DNA of 47,585 bases from a bacterium (GCA_024226515.1 JAAELQ010000034.1:1-47585), one strand, 5' to 3'. Counted from the stretch's first letter, positions 24,455 through 33,726 are shown. Made by a program: numbers and translations. The notes: a model not told the origin generated them from the letters alone.

Positions 24455-26416
24455 ATGCGCAGAGTCTCACCGTCCTGCCTGACGGTTGCATCGATTCTGG
24501 TCCTGTTCGCGGGAGCGGCCGCGGCTCAGGTTCCCGGCGAGATCCAGGGCGTCGATTTTTCGAACGCTCAGACGCTGGCCTGGGATTCCGACGGAAGCGC
24601 CGAGTTCTACAACGTCTATAGAGGAGACCTCGGCGTCCTCGGCAACGGCGCGCCGCGCTGCCACGGGCACCCGGTCGACGGGACGTCGTTCGCGACGCCG
24701 GACCCCGAGCCGGGAACCGGTTACTTCTACATCGTCACCGGCGAGGCGGCGGCAGGCGAGGGCACACCCGGCCTCGAGAGCTCGGGGCAGTCGCGGGCCA
24801 CACTGGGCTCGTGCACGAACGTCGTGCGGCACCATGTGCTCAACCGACTGGGCTTCGGCTGGAACGAGTGGACACGCGACCGCGTCGAGACGCTCGGGTT
24901 GCAGGGCTACGTCGCGGAGCAGCTCACGCCGACACTGATCAGCGAGAGCGACAACGACGAACTGAACGATCGGCTATTCGACGTGTTCGGCGCGCCGCCG
25001 GACCCGATCGAGCCGCCCGACGACATCATCGAGCAGTTGCAGCAGCAGTTCATCCGCGGCGTCTACGCACGGCGTCAGCTAGAACAGCAAGTCGCCACGT
25101 TCTGGGCCAATCACTTCAACACGGACTGGCAGAAGATCTCAGAACTCTACATCGGGGCCTTCCCGCAGTGCGACGACATGGGCCTGCCCGTTCAGTGCGA
25201 CCCGAACTACCCGGCGCGCGGCTACTACGAGGCGAGCAAGAACCAGCACGGCGAGATCGAAGGCTTCCGCCAGCTCGCGTTCAAGGGCAATTTCCGTGAG
25301 ATGCTCGACCTCAGCTCGAAGAGCCCGGCGATGATCATCTACCTCGACACGATCGTCAGCGGGTTCGCGATCCCGAACGAGAACTACCCGCGCGAGCTGC
25401 TCGAGCTGCATGCGCTGGGAGTCGACGGCGGCTACACCGACGACGACATCATCAACCTGAGCAAGATCTACACCGGCTGGCGTCTGTGCAAGAAGGCTCC
25501 CGACGACCTCGACGATCCGGTCGCGCCGTGCATCTCGGAGTACTGGGACGACAGCGTCCCCGGCGGCATCGTCGCCACGTTCCTCGAGGGGCAGCACGAC
25601 TGTACGGCAAAGACCCTCTTTGCCGCGACGCCTCAACAGATCATTATTCCGGATACATGCGCCAACCCGATCGACGGCGTCAGCGACACGAAGATCGCGC
25701 TGGACGCGATCGCCGGACATCCTTCCACCAAGCGCTTCATCTCCAAGAAGCTCCTGCAGCGCTTCGTGACGGACGACCCGACCGAGGCCATGATCGACGT
25801 GCTCGTCGCGGAGTGGAACGACGCCGGCAATACGCATGGCGTGGGTGACATGGGCGCCGTGCTCGAGGCGGCTCTGGGCATGCCCGAGTTCCTCGACCCC
25901 GACGGCATCGGCGACAAGATCAAGACGCCGATGGAGCACTTCATCAGCAGCGCGCGTGCGGTGCGGGCCGACATCGACGGCGTGACCGCGCTGATCAGCC
26001 AGACGGACCACGCGGGCAACGAGGTGTACGTCGTGCAGGCGCAGCACATCCCGCACTACAACCCGGTGCCGACCGGCTGGGCCGAGGACGGCGGCTCGTG
26101 GATCAACACCGCGGGAACCCTGGTCCGGCAGAACTTCGGCTTGCACCTGGCAGCCGAGCCCGAGCCCGGATTCAACAACGACGTGATCGGGCTGTTGCTC
26201 GATAACGGGGTTTCCACCTTGCCCGGTAACGCCGACGCCGTCATCGACTTCTTCAACGATGCGTTGTTCGGCGGCGCCCTCACGCCCGCCGAACGCCAAC
26301 TGGCGATCGACTATCTCAGCACGGACGACAACGGCACGATCGCTCCGTACAACAACGACCGTATCCGCGAGACCGTGGGAATCCTGCTCGGCTTCCCCCA
26401 GTTCCAGGAACAGTAG
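24455..26416 (+). CDS. DUF1800 family secreted protein with N-terminal Fn3-like module
   Basis: 653 residues from the ATG at 24455, with AGGGGG about 8 nt upstream. An earlier in-frame ATG at 24416 would put residues before the signal peptide (VASILVLFAGAAAAQ). Residues about 25-120 are a Cys-containing Fn3-like module (FYNVYRGDLGVLG...YFYIVTGEAAAGEGTPG). The rest is DUF1800: HHVLNRLGFGWNEW, ATFWANHFNTDW, NENYPRELLELHALGVDGGYT, IYTGWRLCK, HPSTKRFISKKLLQRFVTD. The NYPREL-ELH-LGVDG signature is diagnostic. The function of DUF1800 is not established; it almost always pairs with DUF1501, and here the DUF1501 gene follows after 9 nt. Both are exported. Carrying an Fn3-like module at the N terminus suggests cell-surface placement. 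Confidence 0.92.
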   Translation: MRRVSPSCLTVASILVLFAGAAAAQVPGEIQGVDFSNAQTLAWDSDGSAEFYNVYRGDLGVLGNGAPRCHGHPVDGTSFATPDPEPGTGYFYIVTGEAAAGEGTPGLESSGQSRATLGSCTNVVRHHVLNRLGFGWNEWTRDRVETLGLQGYVAEQLTPTLISESDNDELNDRLFDVFGAPPDPIEPPDDIIEQLQQQFIRGVYARRQLEQQVATFWANHFNTDWQKISELYIGAFPQCDDMGLPVQCDPNYPARGYYEASKNQHGEIEGFRQLAFKGNFREMLDLSSKSPAMIIYLDTIVSGFAIPNENYPRELLELHALGVDGGYTDDDIINLSKIYTGWRLCKKAPDDLDDPVAPCISEYWDDSVPGGIVATFLEGQHDCTAKTLFAATPQQIIIPDTCANPIDGVSDTKIALDAIAGHPSTKRFISKKLLQRFVTDDPTEAMIDVLVAEWNDAGNTHGVGDMGAVLEAALGMPEFLDPDGIGDKIKTPMEHFISSARAVRADIDGVTALISQTDHAGNEVYVVQAQHIPHYNPVPTGWAEDGGSWINTAGTLVRQNFGLHLAAEPEPGFNNDVIGLLLDNGVSTLPGNADAVIDFFNDALFGGALTPAERQLAIDYLSTDDNGTIAPYNNDRIRETVGILLGFPQFQEQ

Positions 26417-26425
26417 GAGACCGCC

Positions 26426-27835
26426 ATGCAACACCTCAGCACTTGCTCGTGTTCCCGACGTAAGTTCCTGAAGGGTTCGGGCGTGACCCTCGCGGGCTTC
26501 GGTCTCACGTCGCTGTTCCCGACGCCGCTGATCGCCAGCACGCTGTCCGACGCCGACGCCCTGCAGATCGGCAACAACCGCAAGATGTTGTTCATCTTCA
26601 TGCGTGGCGGCAACGACGGCCTCAACACGGTGATCCCCCACGGCGACACCGCCGGCTACAACGACACGAACCGGCCGAACCTGTACATCCCGCCCGGGGC
26701 GGCGATCGATCTCAACGGGTTCGCGTCGCTGCACCCCGCGCTGGCTGACATGACGGACGCCTACAACGCCGGCGAGCTGGCCGTCGTGCATCGCGTGGGC
26801 TACGCCAACAACTCGCGTTCCCACTTCGACGGGCAACGGATCTGGGAGAACGGCGACCCGACGCAGACGCAGTTGTTCGAGGGCTGGCTCTATCGCTACA
26901 TCGTCGAGAACGCGGTCAACGTCGGAGTCGATCTTCCGGTCCTGACCGCTCAGGCGTCGCCTCCCGTGCTCGTACGGGGAGCCGAGACCTTCGTCAACGT
27001 GACGGATCCCGACTCGTTCGCCTACAACGCTATCGAGCCGAAACGCAGCAAGATCGCCGACGCGCTACGCGACGTGTACTCCAATCTCGTCGGCCTGGAG
27101 CAGTACCGGCCGGTCCTCTCGCAGACCGGCGTCAAGCTGGCGGACACGCTCGACGAATACGACTCGTGGGACCAGGCCAACTGGGACCCGAAGGACCCGG
27201 ACACCCCGGCGAATTCGTTGTTCCCCGTCTCCCCGGAGACCAACCAGGTCGGTTTCGCGGCCCAGTCGTACGAGTTCTTCGCCTCGTTGAAGGTCGCGGT
27301 GCTGTCGCTGCTGGAGAGTTCCGGCAACAACAACGGCACGCGCGTCGCCGGCACGCAGATCGTTGGCTGGGACACGCACTCCGGCCAGGGCGCGACGAAC
27401 GGTACGCAGGCACAACTGCTGACGTGGCTGGGCTACGCCTTCCGCTCGGTGCGCATCGTGCTGAAGGGCCAGGCGATCGACCCGCGCAACTACGCCCCGA
27501 TCTGGGACGACACGCTGGTCACGACGCTGTCGGAGTTCGGGCGCACCTCGCTGCAGAACGGCAACGGAGGCACGGACCACGCCGCCGCGAGTTGCCTGTT
27601 CATGCAGGGCGGGACGGTCAACGGCGGCGTCTACAACTGCGACAACTCCACCTGGCCGGCGGGCGTGATGTTCGGCGTCGACGGACGCTATCTTCTCGAA
27701 CGCACCGACTATCGATCGATCTTCTGGGAGATTCTACGCGATCACATGGGCGCCGCCGCCGGGGGCGTGGACAACATCTTCCCGAGCTACACCTCCCTGG
27801 GTCTGGGCAGCCAGGAGCTGGGCGTCATCACCTGA
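26426..27835 (+). CDS. DUF1501 family Tat-exported protein
   Basis: 469 residues; the ATG at 26426 follows TAGGAGA at good spacing. The signal contains the twin-arginine motif S-R11-R12-KFLKG, so the folded protein is exported by Tat. DUF1501 landmarks: MLFIFMRGGNDGLNTVIPHGD near the N terminus, LHPALADM, VVHRVGYANNSRSHFDGQ, GWDTHSGQG, LVTTLSEFGRT, GGTDHAAASCLFMQGG. The family is related in fold to alkaline phosphatases and sulfatases, with GGNDG and TDHA in the metal-site positions. The enzymatic reaction is unknown. Tat export fits a cofactor or metal loaded in the cytoplasm. It forms a pair with the DUF1800 gene and is followed by a copper-protein gene 10 nt later. Confidence 0.93.
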   Translation: MQHLSTCSCSRRKFLKGSGVTLAGFGLTSLFPTPLIASTLSDADALQIGNNRKMLFIFMRGGNDGLNTVIPHGDTAGYNDTNRPNLYIPPGAAIDLNGFASLHPALADMTDAYNAGELAVVHRVGYANNSRSHFDGQRIWENGDPTQTQLFEGWLYRYIVENAVNVGVDLPVLTAQASPPVLVRGAETFVNVTDPDSFAYNAIEPKRSKIADALRDVYSNLVGLEQYRPVLSQTGVKLADTLDEYDSWDQANWDPKDPDTPANSLFPVSPETNQVGFAAQSYEFFASLKVAVLSLLESSGNNNGTRVAGTQIVGWDTHSGQGATNGTQAQLLTWLGYAFRSVRIVLKGQAIDPRNYAPIWDDTLVTTLSEFGRTSLQNGNGGTDHAAASCLFMQGGTVNGGVYNCDNSTWPAGVMFGVDGRYLLERTDYRSIFWEILRDHMGAAAGGVDNIFPSYTSLGLGSQELGVIT

Positions 27836-27845
27836 CGTCTTGAAG

Positions 27846-29405
27846 ATGCGACGCGCCATCCGACACCGGCTCGCGGTGACGCTGCTCGTCGCCTCGTGCG
27901 GCAGCGTGTTCGCGGGAGAGACGCGCTTTGTCCGGACGGGCGGAACCGCGCGCCCCGTGGACTGGCTGTCGATCAGCGGTAATCGGGTGATCGCCGGCTC
28001 GAACGACGGCCTGCGCGAGGGTGACGTCTCGAGTCCTGCACTCGAGGGACTGGGTGCGGTCGGCGAGACCTGGAACGACGGCCTGCTGCACGGCACACGA
28101 CTGTTCGTCTCCGATACGGAGGGCGACCTGCACTGGATCGACCTCGCCGCGGACGGCGCGCGGACGCGCCCGCTTGCGGCGGAGATGAACGCTGCGGCAA
28201 GCGTCAGGTTCGCCGCCGCGGGCGACCGCCTGGTGGTGACGCGCAGCGGGGCCGGCCTGGAGCTGCTCGATATTCCCGCGCGACACCAGGGCCACCACGG
28301 CCACCCGTCCGAGCCGCGGTTCGAGAGCCTGGGCGCGCTGACGCTGCGGCGAGAGATGCTCGGCGTGGCCGCCAACCCGACGACCGCCTTCGTCGGTGTC
28401 GCGGATCGGCGCGTCGTCGAGATCGACCTCTCGGCGGCCGACGCACCGCGACTCGGCCGCGAGGTACGAATCGACGTCGAGCCGAGGGCGCTGGCGGCGA
28501 GCGGCACGACACTCTACGTCCTGGGAGACTCGGGGCTGCAGCTCGTTCGATTTCCGCCGTCGGGGCCGGCCGAGGTCTCCGAGGTGTTCGAGGAGATCCG
28601 CGGCACGGATCTGGCCCTGCGCGGGCGCGTACTGCACGTCGTCGAGCTCGACGGAACACCGGCCCTGTATCGCGACACGACGAGCGCCGGGATGGGCTTT
28701 CCGGTCGCCGTGAACAACAACTTCTTCGAGCCGGGGTCGATGGTGGTCCAGGTCGGCGACACCGTCGACTGGACGAACAACTCGGGGTTCCACAACGTGT
28801 TCTCGTGCACGACGACGCAGCTCGGCTGCGCCGGCGACGCCGCGAACGAGCTCTTCGTTTCGGGCTCGCCGGCCCCGCCCTTCTGGGAGTACGGGCACAC
28901 GTTCCTGTTGCCCGGTGAGAACCCGTACGTGTGCCAGGCCCACGTACCGGGCATGGTCGCGACCGTTTCGGTCGAGGGGGTCCCGATCGCGACGCCGCCC
29001 GTTCCCGACGGGACCTTCGGTTCGCCGATGACGGTGGAGAAGCTGGCCACCGACGGGTCCGCGCTGCGGATCGACTGGGACGCGACTACCTGTACCGGCA
29101 ACGTCGACTACTCGGTCGTGGTCGGCGGACGGGTGCAGCTGCCGACGGCGCCGGGTGGGTCCTACGGGGTCTTCGACGCGGAGTGCAACCTGGGCCCGCC
29201 GCCCTACACCTGGACCGGAGTGCCGCCGGCGTCGTTCGATCCGGGCGGGGTCATCTGGTGGCTGGTCCTCACCACGGACGGCCAGACCACCGAGGGCTCG
29301 TGGGGCACCGACTCGCTCGGCAACGAGCGCGACGGGCCCGGGGCCGGGGGTAGCTCGTCCGAGTGCCTCGCCAACGACAAGGATCTGAGCGACGCCTGCC
29401 CCTAG
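27846..29405 (+). CDS. Secreted beta-propeller protein with plastocyanin-like blue-copper domain
   Basis: 519 residues from the ATG at 27846; a TTG 6 nt earlier is an alternative. The N terminus is an export signal, either a lipoprotein (LVASC) or signal peptidase I type (VFAG). Residues about 25-280 have repeated LYVLGDSGLQLV- and RVVEIDLSAADAP-like segments typical of propeller blades. Residues about 282-380 are a cupredoxin: VAVNNNFFEPGSMVVQVGD, then DWTNNSGFHNVF. The ligand set His316, Cys363, His366, Met370 (YVCQAHVPGM) is complete for a type 1 copper site. A further Cys-containing domain ends in DACP. It directly follows DUF1800/DUF1501, so electron transfer linked to that pair is a reasonable hypothesis. 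The cupredoxin call is firm and the propeller call moderate. Confidence 0.85.
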   Translation: MRRAIRHRLAVTLLVASCGSVFAGETRFVRTGGTARPVDWLSISGNRVIAGSNDGLREGDVSSPALEGLGAVGETWNDGLLHGTRLFVSDTEGDLHWIDLAADGARTRPLAAEMNAAASVRFAAAGDRLVVTRSGAGLELLDIPARHQGHHGHPSEPRFESLGALTLRREMLGVAANPTTAFVGVADRRVVEIDLSAADAPRLGREVRIDVEPRALAASGTTLYVLGDSGLQLVRFPPSGPAEVSEVFEEIRGTDLALRGRVLHVVELDGTPALYRDTTSAGMGFPVAVNNNFFEPGSMVVQVGDTVDWTNNSGFHNVFSCTTTQLGCAGDAANELFVSGSPAPPFWEYGHTFLLPGENPYVCQAHVPGMVATVSVEGVPIATPPVPDGTFGSPMTVEKLATDGSALRIDWDATTCTGNVDYSVVVGGRVQLPTAPGGSYGVFDAECNLGPPPYTWTGVPPASFDPGGVIWWLVLTTDGQTTEGSWGTDSLGNERDGPGAGGSSSECLANDKDLSDACP

Positions 29406-29420
29406 CAGGCGACGGCCACT

Positions 29421-29448
29421 TTACCGCCGGCCCTCCTGTCCATAGAAT
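29421..29448 (+). promoter_or_regulatory. Possible promoter for the zinc-ribbon operon
   Basis: A TAGAAT (29443-29448) lies 16 nt after TTACCG (29421-29426), in the 64-nt gap before the zinc-ribbon gene, whose Shine-Dalgarno (GAAGGAGG) follows at 29457. The -35 is a poor match to consensus; support is mainly position. Confidence 0.3.
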
Positions 29449-29469
29449 GATCGGCCGAAGGAGGAACCG

Positions 29470-29793
29470 ATGCCGATCAAGCCCAGCGATGGTGAAGAAG
29501 AGTTTTTCAAGGCGCAAGAGCTGCACAAGATGCGTCAGTCCCAGGTCGACTCCGCCGCGACGATGGAAGTCCAGGAGAAAGACCGGCTGAAGAAGTTGCA
29601 TTGGATGCGCTGTCCCAAGTGCGGGCTGGAGCTGCAGGAAGTCGAGTTCCGCGGGGTTCAGGTCGACACTTGTTTCTCCTGCGAGGGGATGTTCCTCGAC
29701 GGCGGAGAGATCGAGAAGATCCTGGCCCACGAAGAGCCGGGCATGCTCGAACGCATCGCGCAGTCGCTATTCAAGCCGATCTCCGGGTCGTGA
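29470..29793 (+). CDS. Small zf-TFIIB zinc-ribbon protein
   Basis: 107 residues; the ATG at 29470 follows a strong GAAGGAGG. A charged helical N-terminal half (to about residue 45) precedes a TFIIB-like zinc ribbon: Cys48-PK-Cys51 and Cys68-FS-Cys71, then EGMFLDGGEIEKIL. This is the common bacterial zf-TFIIB family, whose members are small cytoplasmic proteins of unknown function. The last codons overlap the GTG start of the metallopeptidase gene. Confidence 0.88.
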   Translation: MPIKPSDGEEEFFKAQELHKMRQSQVDSAATMEVQEKDRLKKLHWMRCPKCGLELQEVEFRGVQVDTCFSCEGMFLDGGEIEKILAHEEPGMLERIAQSLFKPISGS

Positions 29794-31100
29794 TCCCGCG
29801 CCGCGTCGGGGTCGCGCTGCTGGTCCTGTGTCTCGGGCTCGCCACGGGCTGTTCCGATGACGGATCGAACTCCGAGGATTCGATGAACCGCATCGCCGAG
29901 GAATACGTCAAACTGGTACTGGCGGTCGGGCAACACGACCCGCACTACGTCGACGCGTACTACGGACCGCAGGCCTGGGCCGACGCCGCAGAGAAACAGG
30001 GGGCGGCGCTGGGCGAGATCCGCGCTGCGGCCGAAGCACTGGTCGAACAGCTCGTGGCGACCGACTCCGTCGAGCGGGCCGAGTTCGAGCGCCTGCGCCA
30101 TCGCTATCTGAGGACTCAGCTCGGTTCGCTGCTGGCGCGGCTACGTATGCTGGGCGGCGAACGACTCAGCTTCGACGACGAGGCGCGCGCGCTGTACGAC
30201 GCCGTGCCGCCGCGCTGGCCTGAGTCTCACTTCCGCGAGATCATCGACGAGCTGGATCCGCTGCTTCCGGGGCAGGGCTCGTTGATCGAGCGTTTCGACG
30301 CGTTCCGCAGCGAGTTCGTCATCCCGCCCGAGCGTCTCGAAACGGTCTTCGACGCCGCGGTCGACGCCTGTCGCGAGCGCACGGCCGAATTCGTCGAGCT
30401 GCCCGAGGGCGAGAGCTTCACCGTCGAGTACGTCACCGACCAGCCATGGAGCGGCTACAACTGGTATCAGGGTGGATTCAAGAGCCTGATCCAGGTCAAC
30501 ACCGATCTACCGATCTACATCGATCGCGCCGTCGATCTGGCGTGTCACGAGGGCTATCCCGGGCACCACGCCTACAACGTACTGCTCGAGAAGCATCTCG
30601 TGCGCGACCGCGGCTGGGTCGAGTTCCAGGTTTACCCGCTGTTCAGCCCGCAGTCGCTGATCGCCGAGGGCACCGCGAACTACGGCATTCAGGTTGCCTT
30701 CCCCGGCGACACACGCATCGAGTTCGAGCGCGAGGCCCTGTTCCCGCTGGCCGGCTTGGATCCGGAGAAGGCCGATCTGTATTACCGCGTGCTGGCGAAG
30801 ACCGAGCAGCTCGATTACGCGCGCAACGAGGCGGCGCGCGAGTATCTCGAGGGCCGCATCGACGCCGCGGCCGCCGCAGAGTGGCTGACTCAGTACCGAC
30901 TGGATCCGCCCGAGCGCGCGCAGAAGAGCGTGAGCTTCATCGACCGCTACCGCGCGTACGTCATCAACTACAACCTCGGCCAGGATCTGGTCAAGAGCTA
31001 CGTCGAGGGCCGGGGCGGTACGCCGGATCAGCCCGAGCGTCGCTGGGAGATCTTCGCCGAGCTGCTTGCCTCGCCGCGCCTGCCGTCGTCTCTCGACTGA
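29790..31100 (+). CDS. DUF885-like zinc metallopeptidase lipoprotein
   Basis: 436 residues from the GTG at 29790 (GTGA overlap with the zinc-ribbon stop). This start yields a lipoprotein signal with lipobox ATGC (Cys21). The protein is helical and contains H253-EGYPG-HH260, the HE-x-(I/Y)-PGHH signature of the DUF885 family, with a downstream acidic segment (LIAEGTANYG) that could supply the third ligand. Family members are treated as probable metallopeptidases; the substrate is unknown. The surroundings (export, glycosylasparaginase next) suggest breakdown of external peptides or glycopeptides. It ends 11 nt before the glycosylasparaginase start. Confidence 0.8.
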   Translation: MIPRRVGVALLVLCLGLATGCSDDGSNSEDSMNRIAEEYVKLVLAVGQHDPHYVDAYYGPQAWADAAEKQGAALGEIRAAAEALVEQLVATDSVERAEFERLRHRYLRTQLGSLLARLRMLGGERLSFDDEARALYDAVPPRWPESHFREIIDELDPLLPGQGSLIERFDAFRSEFVIPPERLETVFDAAVDACRERTAEFVELPEGESFTVEYVTDQPWSGYNWYQGGFKSLIQVNTDLPIYIDRAVDLACHEGYPGHHAYNVLLEKHLVRDRGWVEFQVYPLFSPQSLIAEGTANYGIQVAFPGDTRIEFEREALFPLAGLDPEKADLYYRVLAKTEQLDYARNEAAREYLEGRIDAAAAAEWLTQYRLDPPERAQKSVSFIDRYRAYVINYNLGQDLVKSYVEGRGGTPDQPERRWEIFAELLASPRLPSSLD

Positions 31101-31111
31101 AGGGGGTGCCC

Positions 31112-32062
31112 GTGGAACGCCGTGCGTTTCTCAGAAACTGTGCGCTGGGCCTGACCGGTGCGGCGCTCGCAACGCAACGGCGCGCGCGCGCCTCGACCGA
31201 CGAGCCGCTCGTCGTCTCGACCTGGAGCTTCGGCGCCGCCGCCAACGACGGAGCGCTGCGGGTCCTGTCGCAGGGCGGCAGCGCGCTCGACGCCGCCGTC
31301 GCGGGTGTGCAGGTCGCCGAGGCCGACCCGGAGAACACCTCGGTGGGCTACGGCGGCTACCCCAATCGCGAGGGCGTCGTCGAGTTGGACGCCGCCGTGA
31401 TGGACGGCGCGACACTGCAGGCGGGCTCGGTGGCCGGCCTGCGTGGAATCAAGCACCCCGTCGCCGTCGCTCGACGCGTGATGCTGGACACGCCGCACGT
31501 GTTGCTCGTCGGTGAGGGCGCGCGACGCTTCGCGCTGCGGAGCGGCTTCAAGAAAGAGTCGCTGTTGACGCCGGCGTCCAGGCGAGCCTGGAAGCAATGG
31601 AAATCCCGGGGGGTGCCGGTCGAGGATCACGATACGATCGGCATGGTCGTGCGCTCCGCGGACGGCACGATGGCCGCCGCCTGCTCGACGAGCGGCCTGG
31701 CGTGGAAGCTGGCGGGACGCGTCGGCGACTCGCCGTTGATCGGGCACGGGCTGTACTGCGACCAGAAGGCGGGCGGCGCGGTGGCGACCGGCGTGGGCGA
31801 GGAAGTCATCAAGATCGCCGGCACGTACCAGGTCGTGGAGTTCATGCGCCAGGGCATCGAGCCCGACGAGGCGGTGCGACGCGTGGTGCGACGTGTGCTC
31901 GATCGCGCGCCGGACAACGCGGGCAAGCTGGTCGCGTTTCTCGCACTGCGGGCCGACGGCGAGATCGGATACGGGTCGACGATGCCGGGCTTTCAGGCTG
32001 CGGTGCGGCGCGGCGCGAACAGCGAGCTGCTCGACGCGCCCAGCTTCGCGCCGGGCGGATGA
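31112..32062 (+). CDS. N4-(beta-N-acetylglucosaminyl)-L-asparaginase (glycosylasparaginase), Tat-exported
   Basis: 316 residues from the GTG at 31112, chosen because AAGGGGG (31100-31106) lies at proper spacing; a GTG at 31106 sits inside that site. The N terminus has the Tat motif ERRAFLRN followed by a hydrophobic stretch. The enzyme is an N-terminal-nucleophile hydrolase made as a precursor that cleaves itself before Thr175 in HDTIGMVV. The alpha-chain motif GGSALDAAVAG and the beta-chain motif CSTSGLAWKLAGRVGDSPLIGHGLYCD match the family closely. It would hydrolyse the GlcNAc-Asn bond left when N-linked glycoproteins are degraded. Its stop overlaps the next start by 4 nt (ATGA). The family call is strong. 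Confidence 0.93.
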   Translation: MERRAFLRNCALGLTGAALATQRRARASTDEPLVVSTWSFGAAANDGALRVLSQGGSALDAAVAGVQVAEADPENTSVGYGGYPNREGVVELDAAVMDGATLQAGSVAGLRGIKHPVAVARRVMLDTPHVLLVGEGARRFALRSGFKKESLLTPASRRAWKQWKSRGVPVEDHDTIGMVVRSADGTMAAACSTSGLAWKLAGRVGDSPLIGHGLYCDQKAGGAVATGVGEEVIKIAGTYQVVEFMRQGIEPDEAVRRVVRRVLDRAPDNAGKLVAFLALRADGEIGYGSTMPGFQAAVRRGANSELLDAPSFAPGG

Positions 32063-33726
32063 CGCCCACCCGAATTCGCGACGATCCCGCGGCCATCGGT
32101 GTGATTCTCATGCTGACGCCGCTGGCGTGGCTGCTGCGTTTCGTCCAGGACGACGCGTTCATCTCGTTTCGCTATGCGGCGAACTGGGTCGGGGGACACG
32201 GCCCCGTGTTCAATCCGGGCGAGGCCGTCGAGGGGTACACCAACTTCCTCTGGACGGCGCTGATGACGTTGCCGCACGCGCTCGGTGCGGATCCGGTCTA
32301 CTTTACCGAGCTCGCGGGACTGGTCACGTTCCCGCTGGGACTCGTCGCAACATACTCGCTGACCGTGACGGTCTTCGAGTCGGCGGCGGTCGCCCGCCTC
32401 GCCGTGCTGCTGCTGGGCACGAACTACAGCTTCGTCGCCTGGGCCACGGGAGGTCTCGAGACGTCGTTGCACGTCTGCTTGGTCACGGCGTGCAGCGCGG
32501 CGGTCGCGCGAGCATTGCGCCGCGGCTGGACTCCGGCGCGGGCCCTCGGCATCTCGACCCTCGCGGGGCTGGCGATGCTGACGCGGCTGGACAGCGCGGT
32601 GCTGCTCACTCTGCCGGGAGTGCTGGCCCTGAACGGTGCGCTGCGGGCCCGCAGCGCTGCTCGCGGCGTCGTCATCGCTCTCTTCGTGCCCGTGCTGGCC
32701 CTGGTCTTACCGTGGTTGACCTGGAAGACGCTCTACTACGGCGAGCTGCTGCCCAACACGTACTGGGTCAAGCTGGGCGGCGAGACCCTGCTGCGCAACG
32801 GCGTGTCCTACCTGGCCTCGTTCGGGCTGAGCTACGCGCTGGCCCCGATACCGTTGCTGCTGCTGATCGGTCGGCGTCGCCTGGTCGAACGCGCCGGGGC
32901 GACGCACTGCGCGTTGCTGCTCGGGCCCCCGTTGCTGTGGAGCGTCTACCTGCTGCGCGCGGGAGGAGACTTCATGGAGTTTCGCCTGCTGGTCGCGGCG
33001 CTGCCGGCCCTCGCGGCCGCGACGGCCTGGGTCGTCGTCGAGCTCGTCCCCCGGCCTGCGCTACGCGTGGCAGCCCTGGTCGTCCTGCTCGGCGCGTCCG
33101 TCGCCCACGGCGTGGCCTTCGACCGCTCTCCGTTGCGGAGGCCGTGGATCGAATCGGTGCCCCAGCTGCGGCAGTGGTTGGATCATCCGGACTACGGCTG
33201 GATCGGGCTCGGAACGTCGCTGCGGGTGTTCGAGCCGTTCGAACGCGCAGGGATACCGGTGCGCATCGCGGTCACCCCGGCGGGAGCGATTCCGTACTAC
33301 TCGGGACTACGCACGGTGGACATGCTGGGACTCAGCGACCGCTGGGTCGCGCGCCATGGGCCCGAACTCGGCGCGCGGGCGGGGCATCGCCGCGTGGCAA
33401 CGCTCGAGTACCTCGAACGCCGCGGAGTGCATCTGGTAATCGGTCATCCGCAGCACATGCGACGTCTCCCGGGCGGCGACCTGATCGATCCCGCCGCCGT
33501 GCACGCGCTGCGACTGCTGCCCGACGCGCGCGACCTATCGGATCGGGCGCGCGTCGTCATCCTGCCGCGCGACGATTCGGGTGGGATCGTCGCGCTGTAC
33601 CTGACGCCGCACCCGGGGATCGACGACCTCATCCACCGCTTCGACTGGCGTGTCTACGGACTGCGTCGCTCGGATGCCCGCGGGTCGATTCCGGTGAAAC
33701 GCGAGGCCAGCGATACGCCGAGGTAA
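32059..33726 (+). CDS. GT-C type membrane glycosyltransferase (AftB-like)
   Basis: 555 residues from the ATG at 32059, overlapping the previous stop by 4 nt. There are about ten hydrophobic segments and a periplasmic C-terminal domain from about residue 360. The first loop carries FVQ-D31-D32-AFISFRYAANW and GPVFNPGEAVEGYTNFLW. This Asp-Asp signature is shared with mycobacterial AftB-like polyprenyl-phosphate-sugar-dependent transferases and related bacterial proteins. It should transfer a sugar from a lipid-phosphate donor on the periplasmic face; donor and acceptor are unknown. Its last 73 nt overlap the end of the minus-strand yhhQ gene. Confidence 0.85.
   Translation: MTPTRIRDDPAAIGVILMLTPLAWLLRFVQDDAFISFRYAANWVGGHGPVFNPGEAVEGYTNFLWTALMTLPHALGADPVYFTELAGLVTFPLGLVATYSLTVTVFESAAVARLAVLLLGTNYSFVAWATGGLETSLHVCLVTACSAAVARALRRGWTPARALGISTLAGLAMLTRLDSAVLLTLPGVLALNGALRARSAARGVVIALFVPVLALVLPWLTWKTLYYGELLPNTYWVKLGGETLLRNGVSYLASFGLSYALAPIPLLLLIGRRRLVERAGATHCALLLGPPLLWSVYLLRAGGDFMEFRLLVAALPALAAATAWVVVELVPRPALRVAALVVLLGASVAHGVAFDRSPLRRPWIESVPQLRQWLDHPDYGWIGLGTSLRVFEPFERAGIPVRIAVTPAGAIPYYSGLRTVDMLGLSDRWVARHGPELGARAGHRRVATLEYLERRGVHLVIGHPQHMRRLPGGDLIDPAAVHALRLLPDARDLSDRARVVILPRDDSGGIVALYLTPHPGIDDLIHRFDWRVYGLRRSDARGSIPVKREASDTPR

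Noticed and set aside
25139..26836. Open frame of about 565 codons, minus strand
   Set aside because: Antisense to the DUF1800/DUF1501 pair; valine/arginine-rich shadow with no recognisable feature.
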